From positions 1 to 64,000 of the forward strand of contig JAKFDK010000024.1 of assembly GCA_036676195.1 (NCBI GenBank): 64,000 nt of DNA, read 5' to 3'. How positions within the stretch are numbered: the first letter of the stretch is position 1; each line of letters starts with the position of its first letter. This DNA is from JAKFDK01 sp036676195 (lineage in GTDB: Bacteria; Bacillota; Sulfobacillia; Symbiobacteriales; ZC4RG38). Shown one piece after another: positions 24,160 through 32,298 of this stretch. A program made the translations under genes and the position numbers. Under the pieces are notes generated by a model. The model did no database searches. It was not told the DNA's origin and was given only the letters and a program-made list of their open reading frames with translations.

Positions 24160-25050
24160 TCAGACCAGTACACTTTGCAGGCGGTCCAGTACGTTCTGAT
24201 ACCGGCGGGCCGATTCGGCCACCAGTTCCGGCGGCAGGGGCGGCGCCGGCGGTTCCTTGTTCCAGTCGCTGGCTTCGGCCCAGTCTCGGATGGGCTGCTT
24301 GTCCAGCGAATCAATGGGCTGGCCTTCCCGGTAGCGGTCGGCCGGCCAGTAGCGGCTGGAGTCCGGGGTGAAGATCTCATCTATCAGGATGAGCTTGTCC
24401 CCGACAAAGCCGAATTCAAACTTGGTGTCGGCCAGGATGATGCCGGCCTGGGCCGCCCGCTCAACCGCGTAGTTGTACAGGCGGAGCGACACTTCCCTGA
24501 GCTGGTTGGCCAGGTCGGCTCCGTACTTGTCGGCCACAACCTCGATGCTGACGTTCTCGTCATGGCCGACGTCGTTCTTGAGCGCCGGGGTGAAGATGGG
24601 CTCCGGCAGCTTGCTGTTCATTTGCAGGCCCTCGGGCAGGGGGATTCCGCAGACCTTGCGGTCGCGCTGGTACTCCTTCCACCCGGAGCCGGCCAGGTAA
24701 CCGCGCACCACGCATTCCACGTCGATGCGGTTGGCCTTGCTGACCACCACCGACCGGCCTTCCAGGGCAGCGGCGTGTTCGGGTTTGAGGCCCAGGCCGG
24801 ACACGCTGGTGCTGACCAGATGGTTGGGCACCAGTTTTTCGGTGGCCCGGAACCAGAGATTGCTCACCTGGGTCAGGACCCGACCCTTGCCGGGGATCCC
24901 GGTGGGGAAAATCACGTCAAAGGCGCTCAGCCGGTCAGTCGCCACCAGCAACAGGCGGTCGCCCAGGTCGAACATCTCACGGACCTTGCCCTTATGCTTG
25001 AGGGGAATGCCAATGTCCGGCACGGACAGCAGTACTTGGCCCGAACTCAC
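24160..25050 (-). CDS. purC: SAICAR synthetase
   Basis: This is a 296-residue enzyme joining aspartate to CAIR with ATP. It has KGKVREMFDLGDRLLLVATDR at residues 19-39, ECVVRGYLAGSGWKEY near residue 110 and LIDEIFTPDSSRYW near residue 213. The length is nearer to the longer eukaryote-like and actinobacterial forms than to the 240-residue Bacillus form. Confidence 0.97.
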   Translation of the reverse strand: MSSGQVLLSVPDIGIPLKHKGKVREMFDLGDRLLLVATDRLSAFDVIFPTGIPGKGRVLTQVSNLWFRATEKLVPNHLVSTSVSGLGLKPEHAAALEGRSVVVSKANRIDVECVVRGYLAGSGWKEYQRDRKVCGIPLPEGLQMNSKLPEPIFTPALKNDVGHDENVSIEVVADKYGADLANQLREVSLRLYNYAVERAAQAGIILADTKFEFGFVGDKLILIDEIFTPDSSRYWPADRYREGQPIDSLDKQPIRDWAEASDWNKEPPAPPLPPELVAESARRYQNVLDRLQSVLV

Positions 25051-25065
25051 ACGCCCGCCTCCTTG

Positions 25066-25221
25066 TTATTTGACATACGTTTTTAACAGGTAGAACATGA
25101 GGAAGCCGCCCAGCGCCGCCACAATGGCACGCAGATGGCCCCACCGCCGCGGGAGCACAAAAGTCAGGATGATCACCGTCAGTAACCCACCCAGAGCGCC
25201 CGCCAGCAGATTCACACCCAT
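25066..25221 (-). CDS. 51-residue two-helix membrane protein inside the pur operon
   Basis: This short gene lies between purB and purC. Its ATG overlaps the purB stop (TAATG), a typical translational-coupling arrangement, and it ends 15 bases before the purC start. The product has two hydrophobic helices: residues 4-23 (NLLAGALGGLLTVIILTFVL) and 31-46. The turn between them is basic (PRRWGHLR), and the tail is KTYVK. It is unlikely to be noise, because the frame exactly fills the gap. No family recognised. It could be a small transporter accessory or a membrane anchor for pathway enzymes, but nothing proves either. Confidence 0.6.
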   Translation of the reverse strand: MGVNLLAGALGGLLTVIILTFVLPRRWGHLRAIVAALGGFLMFYLLKTYVK

Positions 25222-26528
25222 TAGATCAACCCCAGACGCTTAAATATGGTGTCCACATGACGCAAGTGATGCCGGTAGTCAAAGCAATCCGCCAGTTCAG
25301 CCTGGCTCAGGCGGCTGCTCACTTCCGGATCCCGACCGACCAGTTCACGGAAAGGCACTCCCGTTTCCCAGCCCTGCATGGCATTGCGCTGGACCACCGT
25401 ATATGCCTCTTCCCGGGTCAGGCCCTTTTCCACCAGTTCGAGCAGTACCCGACCGGAATGGACCAGGCCGCCGGTGGCATTCATGACTTTAAGCATATTC
25501 TCGGGGTAAACGTGCATTTTTTCGATGACCCAGGTCATTTTGGCGAGCACGTAGTCGGCCAGGGTCGTGCTGTCGGGCAGGATCACCCGTTCGACCGAAC
25601 TGTGGGAGATATCCCGCTCATGCCAGAGCGCCTGATTTTCCAGGGCCGCCACAGCGTTGCCCCGCAGTACCCGGGCCAGCCCGCAGATCTGCTCGCAGGT
25701 GACCGGGTTGCGCTTATGCGGCATGGCCGAACTGCCCTTCTGCCCGGCGCTGAACGGCTCCTCCACCTCGCGCCCTTCGGTGCGCTGGAGCAGCCGGATT
25801 TCCAGAGCGATCTTTTCCAGGGTGCCGCCCAGGATGGCCAGGGTGGTCAGCAGTTCGGCGTGCCGGTCGCGCTGCAGCACCTGGGTGCTGATGGGAGCCG
25901 GTGCCAGGCCCATTTTGGCGCAGATAAATTCTTCGACCCGCGGGTCGATGTTGCCATAGTTGCCGACGGCGCCGCTGATTTTACCCACGGCAATCGCTTG
26001 CCGGGCCCGCACCAGACGCTCCCGGTTGCGCTGCATCTCGGCATAAAAGAGGGCCAGCTTCAGGCCGAAGGTGGTGGGTTCGGCATGGATGCCGTGGGTC
26101 CGCCCCATGCAGGGGGTGTCCTTGAATTCCACCGCCCGGCGGCCCAGAGCCTGGATCAGGCCGTCGACCCCGTCCAGGATCTGCCCGCAGGCCTCGTTCA
26201 GCACGGCCGACAGGGCCGTGTCCACCACATCGGTACTGGTCAGACCGTAATGAATATAGCGGGAAACCGGGCCCAGCCGCTCCGCCACCGCCGTGGTAAA
26301 GGCAATGACGTCATGCCGGGTGGTGGCTTCGATCTCCTCGACCCGCTGCACAAAAGTGCGGTCCACCTCAAAGCGCCTGGCCTTGATTTCGGCCACCGCC
26401 TCCCGGGGCAGCACGCCCAGTTCCGCCCAGGCGTCGCAGGCATGAACCTCGACATCCAGCCACTTCTCGAACCGATTCTCGGCCGTCCAGATGCGGCCCA
26501 TGCTCTTTCGAGTATAACGCTCAATCAC
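25221..26528 (-). CDS. purB: Adenylosuccinate lyase
   Basis: This is a 435-residue enzyme of the fumarase/aspartase superfamily, acting on SAICAR in IMP synthesis and on adenylosuccinate in AMP synthesis. It starts MIERYTRKSMGRIWT. TSTDVVDTAL and GRTHGIHAEPTTFGLKL carry active-site residues, and the signature GSSAMPHKRNP lies near residue 263. GTG start after GGGAGG. Confidence 0.97.
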   Translation of the reverse strand: MIERYTRKSMGRIWTAENRFEKWLDVEVHACDAWAELGVLPREAVAEIKARRFEVDRTFVQRVEEIEATTRHDVIAFTTAVAERLGPVSRYIHYGLTSTDVVDTALSAVLNEACGQILDGVDGLIQALGRRAVEFKDTPCMGRTHGIHAEPTTFGLKLALFYAEMQRNRERLVRARQAIAVGKISGAVGNYGNIDPRVEEFICAKMGLAPAPISTQVLQRDRHAELLTTLAILGGTLEKIALEIRLLQRTEGREVEEPFSAGQKGSSAMPHKRNPVTCEQICGLARVLRGNAVAALENQALWHERDISHSSVERVILPDSTTLADYVLAKMTWVIEKMHVYPENMLKVMNATGGLVHSGRVLLELVEKGLTREEAYTVVQRNAMQGWETGVPFRELVGRDPEVSSRLSQAELADCFDYRHHLRHVDTIFKRLGLI

Positions 26529-26564
26529 GTCGGACGGGTCCTCCCTTTGCTCCGATGCCTATAC

Positions 26565-27062
26565 TTACTGCTGGGCGGACCGGCTGCGCTCATAGGCGTC
26601 GCGGGCCTTGGCCTCCAGCTTGCGCTTGTGTTCCTTGAAAAGTTCCCGGGTCTGCAGGTCGGCCACACCGAGCATCTGCACTGCCAGATAGGCGGCATTC
26701 CTGGCGCCGTCGATGGCGACCGTCGCCACCGGTACGCCCGGCGGCATCTGCACCACGCTGTACAGGGCATCCACCCCGTCCAGGGCCCCGGAACGCAGCG
26801 GTACCCCAATGACCGGCAGGTGGGTGAGGCTGGCGCAGACCCCCGGCAGATGGGCGGCCATGCCGGCGCCGGCGATAATCACCACAATGCCGCGCTCGGC
26901 GGCCGTGGAGACCCATTCGTGCACCAGGCCGGGGGCCCGGTGGGCACTGGCCACCGCCAGTTCATACTTCACCTTGAAAGAATCGAGTACCTCTGCTGCT
27001 TCCTGCATCCGCGGCAGATCGCTTTCGCTGCCCAGGATGATGCCGACTTTGCGGTCGCCCAT
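26565..27062 (-). CDS. purE: N5-CAIR mutase (class I PurE)
   Basis: This 165-residue enzyme has the GSESDLPRM and SAHRAPG motifs of PurE. ATG 27062 follows GGGAGG; the longer frame upstream is leader RNA. It is the first gene of the operon. Class I PurE normally uses N5-CAIR made by PurK, yet no purK lies between purE and purB as it does in Bacillus. It must be elsewhere or absent. Confidence 0.96.
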   Translation of the reverse strand: MGDRKVGIILGSESDLPRMQEAAEVLDSFKVKYELAVASAHRAPGLVHEWVSTAAERGIVVIIAGAGMAAHLPGVCASLTHLPVIGVPLRSGALDGVDALYSVVQMPPGVPVATVAIDGARNAAYLAVQMLGVADLQTRELFKEHKRKLEAKARDAYERSRSAQQ

Positions 27063-27192
27063 TCGCTGTGAATCCTCCCTGGAGTGATCCCATCGCGGCC
27101 GATGTGCCGTCAATCTTAGTCTGCCCAGCAAAAACTTGAGGCCCGGCAAGGCGTGCATGCCTGCCGGACTACCCATGCCGGGTTCTGATGGA

Positions 27193-27219
27193 AGAAAAAC
27201 GATACCCGGGCTGGGTATC
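27193..27219 (-). terminator. Intrinsic terminator in the purE leader
   Basis: GATACCC pairs with GGGTATC around a five-base loop, then GTTTTTCTT. It sits upstream of the first gene rather than after an operon, so it probably acts as an attenuator. Confidence 0.7.
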
Positions 27220-27330
27220 CGTTCACCTGGTGAAAACCTGGGTGAAACGGTCCCGCCCGGGCAGTGGCCTGCCGGATCAACCAGGCGTGTCTTGACGCCG
27301 ACGTACGGCTGGTAGGGAGCCGTTTCAAGA
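27193..27330 (-). ncRNA. Structured purE leader, candidate riboswitch or attenuator
   Basis: Transcript positions read on the minus strand. A six-pair stem TCTTGA/TCAAGA (27325-27330 with 27290-27295) encloses a hairpin ACGGCT/AGCCGT. Further on CCGTTTCACC pairs with GGTGAACGG (27241-27250 with 27219-27227, one bulge). Directly after it, GATACCC/GGGTATC followed by GTTTTTC forms an intrinsic terminator (27193-27219). The two last stems share a boundary. I could not match it to the purine, PRPP/ykkC, ZTP, THF or T-box consensus. Confidence 0.5.
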
Positions 27331-27332
27331 AC

Positions 27333-27362
27333 ATCCTACCCCACGCCTTGCTTTAATGTCAA
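27333..27362 (-). promoter_or_regulatory. Promoter of the purine operon
   Basis: On the minus strand TTGACA (27357-27362), 18 bases, then TAGGAT (27333-27338). Transcription would begin near 27326, leaving a leader of about 265 bases before purE. Confidence 0.6.
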
Positions 27363-27378
27363 CGATTAGCCGAATGTT

Positions 27379-28086
27379 TTAGTTTACTAACCTTTCTTCG
27401 TTCGTCTTTCCCCGATAGGGGACTACCTGTCCATCTTCAAGGGTAAATAATTGTGGTGTGATTGGATAGGTTCCGTGCAGGAAGTCGTTCTGCACGCTCT
27501 CGGACATTTCCGTCACAAAGGCCAGGTCGCTGTCACCAAAGGCCACCATGTAGTCCCGATGCGGGATGCCCACGATCAGGTTTCCTACCACCCGACCGGC
27601 GATGTGGGCCAGTTCCCGCGGCAGCAGCATGCGGCTGGCGTCGTACCCATCGAAGGTTTCGCACAGAAAGTAGCTGCGGGGGCCGGAGTTGATCTGCTTC
27701 CACACCAGGCCCTCAGAAAGACGGCGCAGGTTGGTCAGGGCAGCAGAAAACATGTCAACCCCACTGACGGCCCACGTCCGCTGGGTCTGGATCGTAATAT
27801 AGCTGTATCGTTCGTCTTCGTCCAGGACAAAGGCGATGGCCAGTTCACCCGCAAAGGGTAACGCCACCAGTTCACGACCATGGGCGTAACAGAACTCCAG
27901 CAACGAATTCGGGATGATCTGCGGCAGGATGCGCGTGCGGTAGGCGGAAAAGTCTGCAGTTTTGCCTGCTGTGCGTACGCTCCGCTGGCGGCGGACCCGC
28001 GTTGATTCGACCGCTTCCGGTTGTTCCAAGGCCACGTCGGCCGGCACCTGTGTACCGGTTGCCCGGCGCAGCGGTTGCTTGGGCAT
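27379..28086 (-). CDS. DUF1444-like protein
   Basis: This protein of about 235 residues has a basic N-terminus (MPKQPLRRATG) followed by a globular domain. The end of the domain (VVGNLIVGIPHRDYMVAFGDSD) resembles the DUF1444/YtpQ family. No signal peptide. It has the same domain end as the lipoprotein encoded immediately upstream (LILAIPARDRLYAFSDAD), so the two are paralogues, one cytosolic and one surface-anchored. ATG 28086 has GGGGTG upstream. A TTG at 28125 overlapping the previous stop is an alternative. Function unknown. Confidence 0.65.
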   Translation of the reverse strand: MPKQPLRRATGTQVPADVALEQPEAVESTRVRRQRSVRTAGKTADFSAYRTRILPQIIPNSLLEFCYAHGRELVALPFAGELAIAFVLDEDERYSYITIQTQRTWAVSGVDMFSAALTNLRRLSEGLVWKQINSGPRSYFLCETFDGYDASRMLLPRELAHIAGRVVGNLIVGIPHRDYMVAFGDSDLAFVTEMSESVQNDFLHGTYPITPQLFTLEDGQVVPYRGKTNEERLVN

Positions 28087-28121
28087 CCGATGTTTCACCC
28101 CACTTCTATCCGACACTTTCC

Positions 28122-28907
28122 TCAAGGAAGGTATAGCTTCAGGCCCCCGTCATGGTCCAGGGTAAACCAGGATCGGGTGACCGGATACTCCAGGCTCTTG
28201 AACTCCTGCTCGGTGATCTCCTTCATGCGCGCCATCAGATTGGGATCGGCATCTGAAAACGCGTACAGGCGGTCACGGGCTGGAATGGCGAGGATCAGGG
28301 TACCCGGCAGGTTCTTGGCCATCTCCTCCCACAGTTCAACCAGCAGGATGCGGGCAGCATCGAAACCGTCGCCTTTCTGGTACATCCAGACCTGGGCACC
28401 AGTTTGCTGTTCCTGGTACGCCTCCGGGGGTCCGGATGCCAGAAGCAGGTTCTTGAGCCCGGTACCCACAAAGTCTTCGGGACCGATTCCCCAACTGTAA
28501 TACTCCATCACGGTCAAAAACCGCCAGCGGTCAGGCAGGTCGATTACGAATGTAATCATGGCCTGGTCCAGCAGGGACAGCGCTAATAACTCCTTCACGG
28601 GGTCATCGGCGGCGAAAGCCGAGCGGCTGAGCACCATGGGGAACAGCTTTGGACTGACTTCGGCCCAGGTGGTGGCCGGACCGGCAACGGTACTGACGGC
28701 GGACTCCGTGGCAGGTGTAGCCGGTACGGACACCGGCCCGGGCGCCACAGCCGTGACCACCGCCGGCTGGGCACCTTCTACTGATCGGACCCTTGCCGCA
28801 GGCACCTCCCGCAGGGCCTGGCTTGGTGGGGCAGGCGGGTTCGCTGCGCATCCGGCCAGCAGGGCAGAAAGCACCACTGCGGCCCAGCCTGTCTGGGACC
28901 GGCCCAT
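28122..28907 (-). CDS. DUF1444-like lipoprotein
   Basis: This is a 261-residue protein with a lipoprotein signal peptide: MGRSQTGWAAVVLSALLAGC, lipobox LLAGC, modified Cys near residue 20. A Pro/Ala/Val-rich linker of about 60 residues follows, then a domain ending LILAIPARDRLYAFSDADPN. ATG 28907 follows GGAAGGTGACCCAC, and the ATG 42 bases earlier has no site. Paralogous to the next gene downstream. Function unknown. Confidence 0.7.
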   Translation of the reverse strand: MGRSQTGWAAVVLSALLAGCAANPPAPPSQALREVPAARVRSVEGAQPAVVTAVAPGPVSVPATPATESAVSTVAGPATTWAEVSPKLFPMVLSRSAFAADDPVKELLALSLLDQAMITFVIDLPDRWRFLTVMEYYSWGIGPEDFVGTGLKNLLLASGPPEAYQEQQTGAQVWMYQKGDGFDAARILLVELWEEMAKNLPGTLILAIPARDRLYAFSDADPNLMARMKEITEQEFKSLEYPVTRSWFTLDHDGGLKLYLP

Positions 28908-29143
28908 GTGGGTCACCTTCCTTTTCTGCCCGTGCCGCCACGCCGTCACTACATTTACCCGCCAGGCACGTACGGCCGTTCATACGGCCGCTTGCATGCC
29001 ACGGGTATCGTTGGCCCGGCCCGGCCCGCCAGTGGCAGGCCGGCCGCAACTCTTCTCTACTGATGAATACGAATTTCAAGTAAAAAAGGTTCGCGCAGGC
29101 ACCTGCAGAGAGCTGCCCGCATCCGGGCAGCGGCGCGGGAAAC
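28908..29143. other. Intergenic region upstream of the lipoprotein gene
   Basis: No gene seen. It should contain the promoter of the lipoprotein pair on the minus strand (TTGAAATTCG near 29070-29080 is a possible -35), but no convincing -10 is visible. Confidence 0.3.
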
Positions 29144-29180
29144 GAACCAGGGGGCCGCGCCATGCGCAGCCCCCTGGTTC
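29144..29180. terminator. Terminator hairpin after guaA
   Basis: GAACCAGGGGGC (29144-29155) pairs perfectly with GCCCCCTGGTTC (29169-29180) around a 13-base loop, 34 bases after the guaA stop. Confidence 0.75.
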
Positions 29181-29213
29181 CTTGTGGCCGGATGGCCCGG
29201 CCGTTGCCCCCGC

Positions 29214-30758
29214 TTATTCCCACTCAATGGTGCCCGGTGGCTTGGAGGTAACGTCGTAAGCCACCCGGTTGACGTGTGGGACCTCGCCCACGATTCGGGT
29301 CATGATCCGTTCCAGCACATCCCAGGGAAACCGGTAGAAGTCGGCCGTCATGCCGTCGGAGCTGGTGACAGCCCGCAGGATCACAGGGTAGGCGTAGGTC
29401 CGCTCGTCGCCCTGCACCCCTACGCTGCGCACGTCCGGCAGCACGGCAAACGCCTGCCAGATTTCGCCGTATAGTCCGGACCGGCGAATTTCGTCCAGGT
29501 AAACGGCATCTGCTTCCCGCAGAATGTCCAGCTTGTCCCGGGTGACTTCGCCCAGAATGCGAATGGCCAGCCCCGGGCCGGGGAATGGATGGCGCCCCAC
29601 CATGGTGTCCGGCAGACCCAGTTCCCGCCCGACCTGGCGCACTTCGTCCTTGAACAGTTCCCGCAGGGGTTCGATGAGCATGAACTTCATGTCTTCGGGC
29701 AACCCACCCACGTTGTGGTGGGTCTTGATCACGGCGGCCGTGCCGGCAGGCCCACCGGACTCAATCACGTCCGGGTAGATGGTGCCCTGAACCAGGTAGT
29801 CGATCTGGCCCAGCTTGCGGGCTTCAGCCTCGAAGGTACGGATGAACTCCCGGCCGATGATCTTGCGCTTCTGCTCCGGGTCCCGGACCCCCTGCAGTTC
29901 ACCCAGGAACTGTGCCGAGGCGTCCACGTGCACCAGGGGGATATGATAGTGATCCCGGAAGGTCTCGACCACCTGCCGGGCTTCATCTTTGCGCAGCATC
30001 CCGTGGTCCACAAACAGGCAGGTGAGCTGTTCACCCAGAGCCCGGTGCACCAGTACAGCGGCAACGGAACTGTCCACTCCGCCGGACAGGGCGCATAACG
30101 CCCGCCCGTTGCCAATAGCGTCCCGAATTTCGGCTACCTTGCTTTCAATGAAGTTGGCCATGGTCCAGTCGCCGCGCAGGGCACACACCTGATACAGGAA
30201 ATTCTCCAGCAGTTCCTTGCCCTGCAGGCTGTGCACCACTTCGGGGTGAAACTGCACACCGTACAGTTTGCGCTGGGGGTCGCCAACGGCGGCGGTCGCT
30301 GTGGATTCGGTCTGCCCAAGGATGCGGAACCCGGGCGGCGGGGCCTGCACCGAGTCACCGTGGCTCATCCAGACCTGGGTGGTCCGGTCCAGGCCGCGGA
30401 AGAGCGGATCTTCCGGTTCCAGCACTTCCAGCATGGCCTTGCCATACTCGCGCTTCTCGGCCCGGCGGACGTCGCCGCCCAGTTCTTTGGACATCAGTTG
30501 CATGCCGTAGCAAATGCCCAGAATGGGAATGCCCAATTGAAAGATCTCCGGGTCGCACTTGGGGGCGTTTTCGGCGTAGACACTGGCCGGTCCGCCGGAG
30601 AAGATGATGCCTTTGACGCACTGTTCCCGGTAGCGGGAAGCGGGCGCATGGCTGGGCCAGATCTCACAGTATACCCGGCTTTCCCGGACCCGCCGGGCAA
30701 TCAGTTGTCCATACTGGGCACCAAAGTCGACTACGACGACCAGATCCATATGGGCCAC
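29214..30758 (-). CDS. guaA: GMP synthase (glutamine-hydrolysing)
   Basis: This is a 514-residue enzyme converting XMP to GMP. The N-terminal class I glutaminase has GICYGMQLM (Cys near residue 84) and FHPEV. The synthetase domain has the PP-loop ALSGGVDSSVAAVL near residue 225, and the protein ends NRVAYDVTSKPPGTIEWE, the invariant C-terminus. GTG start with GGAGG ten bases upstream; ATG 30749 is possible. It lies 56 bases after hpt. Confidence 0.97.
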   Translation of the reverse strand: MAHMDLVVVVDFGAQYGQLIARRVRESRVYCEIWPSHAPASRYREQCVKGIIFSGGPASVYAENAPKCDPEIFQLGIPILGICYGMQLMSKELGGDVRRAEKREYGKAMLEVLEPEDPLFRGLDRTTQVWMSHGDSVQAPPPGFRILGQTESTATAAVGDPQRKLYGVQFHPEVVHSLQGKELLENFLYQVCALRGDWTMANFIESKVAEIRDAIGNGRALCALSGGVDSSVAAVLVHRALGEQLTCLFVDHGMLRKDEARQVVETFRDHYHIPLVHVDASAQFLGELQGVRDPEQKRKIIGREFIRTFEAEARKLGQIDYLVQGTIYPDVIESGGPAGTAAVIKTHHNVGGLPEDMKFMLIEPLRELFKDEVRQVGRELGLPDTMVGRHPFPGPGLAIRILGEVTRDKLDILREADAVYLDEIRRSGLYGEIWQAFAVLPDVRSVGVQGDERTYAYPVILRAVTSSDGMTADFYRFPWDVLERIMTRIVGEVPHVNRVAYDVTSKPPGTIEWE

Positions 30759-30814
30759 GATATGGGGCCTCCTTCCGCAGACGGAACTGCTCCTGTTGCG
30801 AACCTGGCCGAACC

Positions 30815-31354
30815 TCAGGCCCTGGTGTAAATCTCCGGACGGAGTACCCCGATCATGGGCAGGTTGCGGTACCGTTCGTTGTAATCCAGGCCCATCCCCA
30901 CCACAAAGGCATCGGGAATTTCGAAGCCCCGGTAGTGGATCGGGACCGTCACTTTCCTGCGAGACGGCTTGTCCAGGAGAGCGGCGATTTTCAGGCTGGC
31001 CGGGTTACGCGTCTGCAAGTACTCCAGCAGAAACTTGATGGTCAGGCCGGTGTCAACGATATCTTCCACCAGCAGGACGTGGCGGTTGTCCAGTTCGTAA
31101 TCCAGGTCCAGCAGCACCCGGTGCACGCCTGTGCTCTTGCTGCCGGCATAAGAAGCAATGCGCATGAAGTCCAGACTGGCCGGGATCGTTACCTGCCGGA
31201 ACAGGTCGGCACAGAAAAGTGCCGCTCCCTTCAGGATCCCCACGACTACCAGTTCCTTACCAACGTAGTCCCGGGAGATGGCCGCACCGATCTCCGCCAC
31301 TTTGGCCTTGATCTGTGCTTCGGTAACCAGAATCTCGGCCAGATCGTTCTGCAC
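30815..31354 (-). CDS. hpt: Hypoxanthine-guanine phosphoribosyltransferase
   Basis: This is a 179-residue purine-salvage enzyme. The PRPP loop is VLLVEDIVDTGLTIKFLL near residue 95, preceded by VGILKGAALFCADL. The final part FVVGMGLDYNERYRNLP is characteristic. GTG start with GAGGGATGACCG upstream. With guaA it forms a guanine-nucleotide unit separate from the pur operon. Confidence 0.97.
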   Translation of the reverse strand: MQNDLAEILVTEAQIKAKVAEIGAAISRDYVGKELVVVGILKGAALFCADLFRQVTIPASLDFMRIASYAGSKSTGVHRVLLDLDYELDNRHVLLVEDIVDTGLTIKFLLEYLQTRNPASLKIAALLDKPSRRKVTVPIHYRGFEIPDAFVVGMGLDYNERYRNLPMIGVLRPEIYTRA

Positions 31355-31394
31355 CGGTCATCCCTCACTATCCGGGGCGTTCACTTCATCCCTC

Positions 31395-31423
31395 AGTATA
31401 GATTTGGCTGTTGCCAGCGTCAA
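31395..31423 (-). promoter_or_regulatory. Promoter of hpt-guaA
   Basis: On the minus strand TTGACG (31418-31423), exactly 17 bases, then TATACT (31395-31400), about 40 bases before the hpt start. Confidence 0.7.
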
Positions 31424-31444
31424 TCCGGGCCGCCCGGCACAGAA

Positions 31445-31474
31445 CATGAGCCCCTCCGGTCGGAGGGGCTCATG
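31445..31474. terminator. Terminator hairpin after yyaC
   Basis: CATGAGCCCCTCCG and CGGAGGGGCTCATG (31445-31474) form a perfect 14-pair stem with a two-base centre, 17 bases after the yyaC stop. Confidence 0.7.
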
Positions 31475-31490
31475 CCGCGGCTTTCGGTTC

Positions 31491-32132
31491 TCAGACCCGG
31501 CGTCCGGCCTGGCTGCTCTGGCCGTATTCATTCCAGAACTGCAGGATGCCGTCAGCGATGATTTCGGCCATGCCGACCGTCTGGTCCAGGGCCGCAAACC
31601 AGATTCCGAAGGGAAACGAGGCGGTTCCCCCCATGACGTGGACATTTCCCACGGTCGGCAGCGTCTTGCCCATACCGGCTCCGGGCTTGAGGGGACCACG
31701 GTTGACCGTAACCCGGCCGGCCCGGCCAACGGCGGCATCGACGGCAATAATGTACGGGTGTTTGCCTGACTTCAGAGCCAGATACCAGATTTCAGAGAGC
31801 TTTTCCTTGAGGTTGGTGGCGTGCACCGGGTCGTTCAGGTCGCCCTTGTAAATCCCGGTGAAACCCTTCCGCTTCAGAAACCAGCCGACAAAGGGTCCCA
31901 GTGCGTCCCCCGTCGAACTATTAGCTCCAACCAGGAAGAAAACCGGTACCCACTGATTTCCCCGCTGTTCCACCTTGAACTGTTCCATCAGTGCAGCAGC
32001 CAGTCCGCTGACAGCTCCGGTGTCCTGAAAATGTACGTCAGCCAGGACTGCCGGTGCCGTCTGGGCCGTCTGGGCCAGTTCCTGGGCCACCACTGTTCCC
32101 TCCTGGCTGCCTTTGGACCGGTCAGCGCTCAT
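31491..32132 (-). CDS. yyaC: YyaC family sporulation protein (GPR-like)
   Basis: This is a 213-residue protein of the spore-formation YyaC family, distantly related to the spore germination protease GPR. Typical blocks are FFLVGANSSTGDALGPFVGW, YIIAVDAAVGR and GPLKPGAGMGKTLP. Start ATG 32132 is the first one downstream of the promoter, although AAGGAAG lies rather far (14 bases) upstream. It is evidence that the host forms endospores. Confidence 0.92.
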   Translation of the reverse strand: MSADRSKGSQEGTVVAQELAQTAQTAPAVLADVHFQDTGAVSGLAAALMEQFKVEQRGNQWVPVFFLVGANSSTGDALGPFVGWFLKRKGFTGIYKGDLNDPVHATNLKEKLSEIWYLALKSGKHPYIIAVDAAVGRAGRVTVNRGPLKPGAGMGKTLPTVGNVHVMGGTASFPFGIWFAALDQTVGMAEIIADGILQFWNEYGQSSQAGRRV

Positions 32133-32175
32133 GACCAGTCGGCAGGCTTCCTTTTTATGGATTGGGCGCATTCCC

Positions 32176-32205
32176 AATATAAGCTATTTTTTTCCAATAT
32201 GTCAA
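32176..32205 (-). promoter_or_regulatory. Promoter of yyaC
   Basis: TTGACA (32200-32205 read on the minus strand), 18 bases with an A-run, then TATATT (32176-32181). It matches the vegetative consensus closely, which is unexpected for a purely sporulation-specific gene. Confidence 0.7.
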
Positions 32206-32298
32206 GACGCTGGCAGACGTTCCTTTAATCGGGGCGTCGGAAAAGCAGCGGCACGACCCGGCCCGGCTGCATACGCTGGGAGCCAGGGAGGTGGGGCT

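Noticed and set aside
27240..27300. CCCGCCCGGGCA on the plus strand resembles the 3' part of a ZTP riboswitch
   Set aside because: The required 5' core is absent and no suitable plus-strand gene follows. The stems fit the minus-strand leader better.
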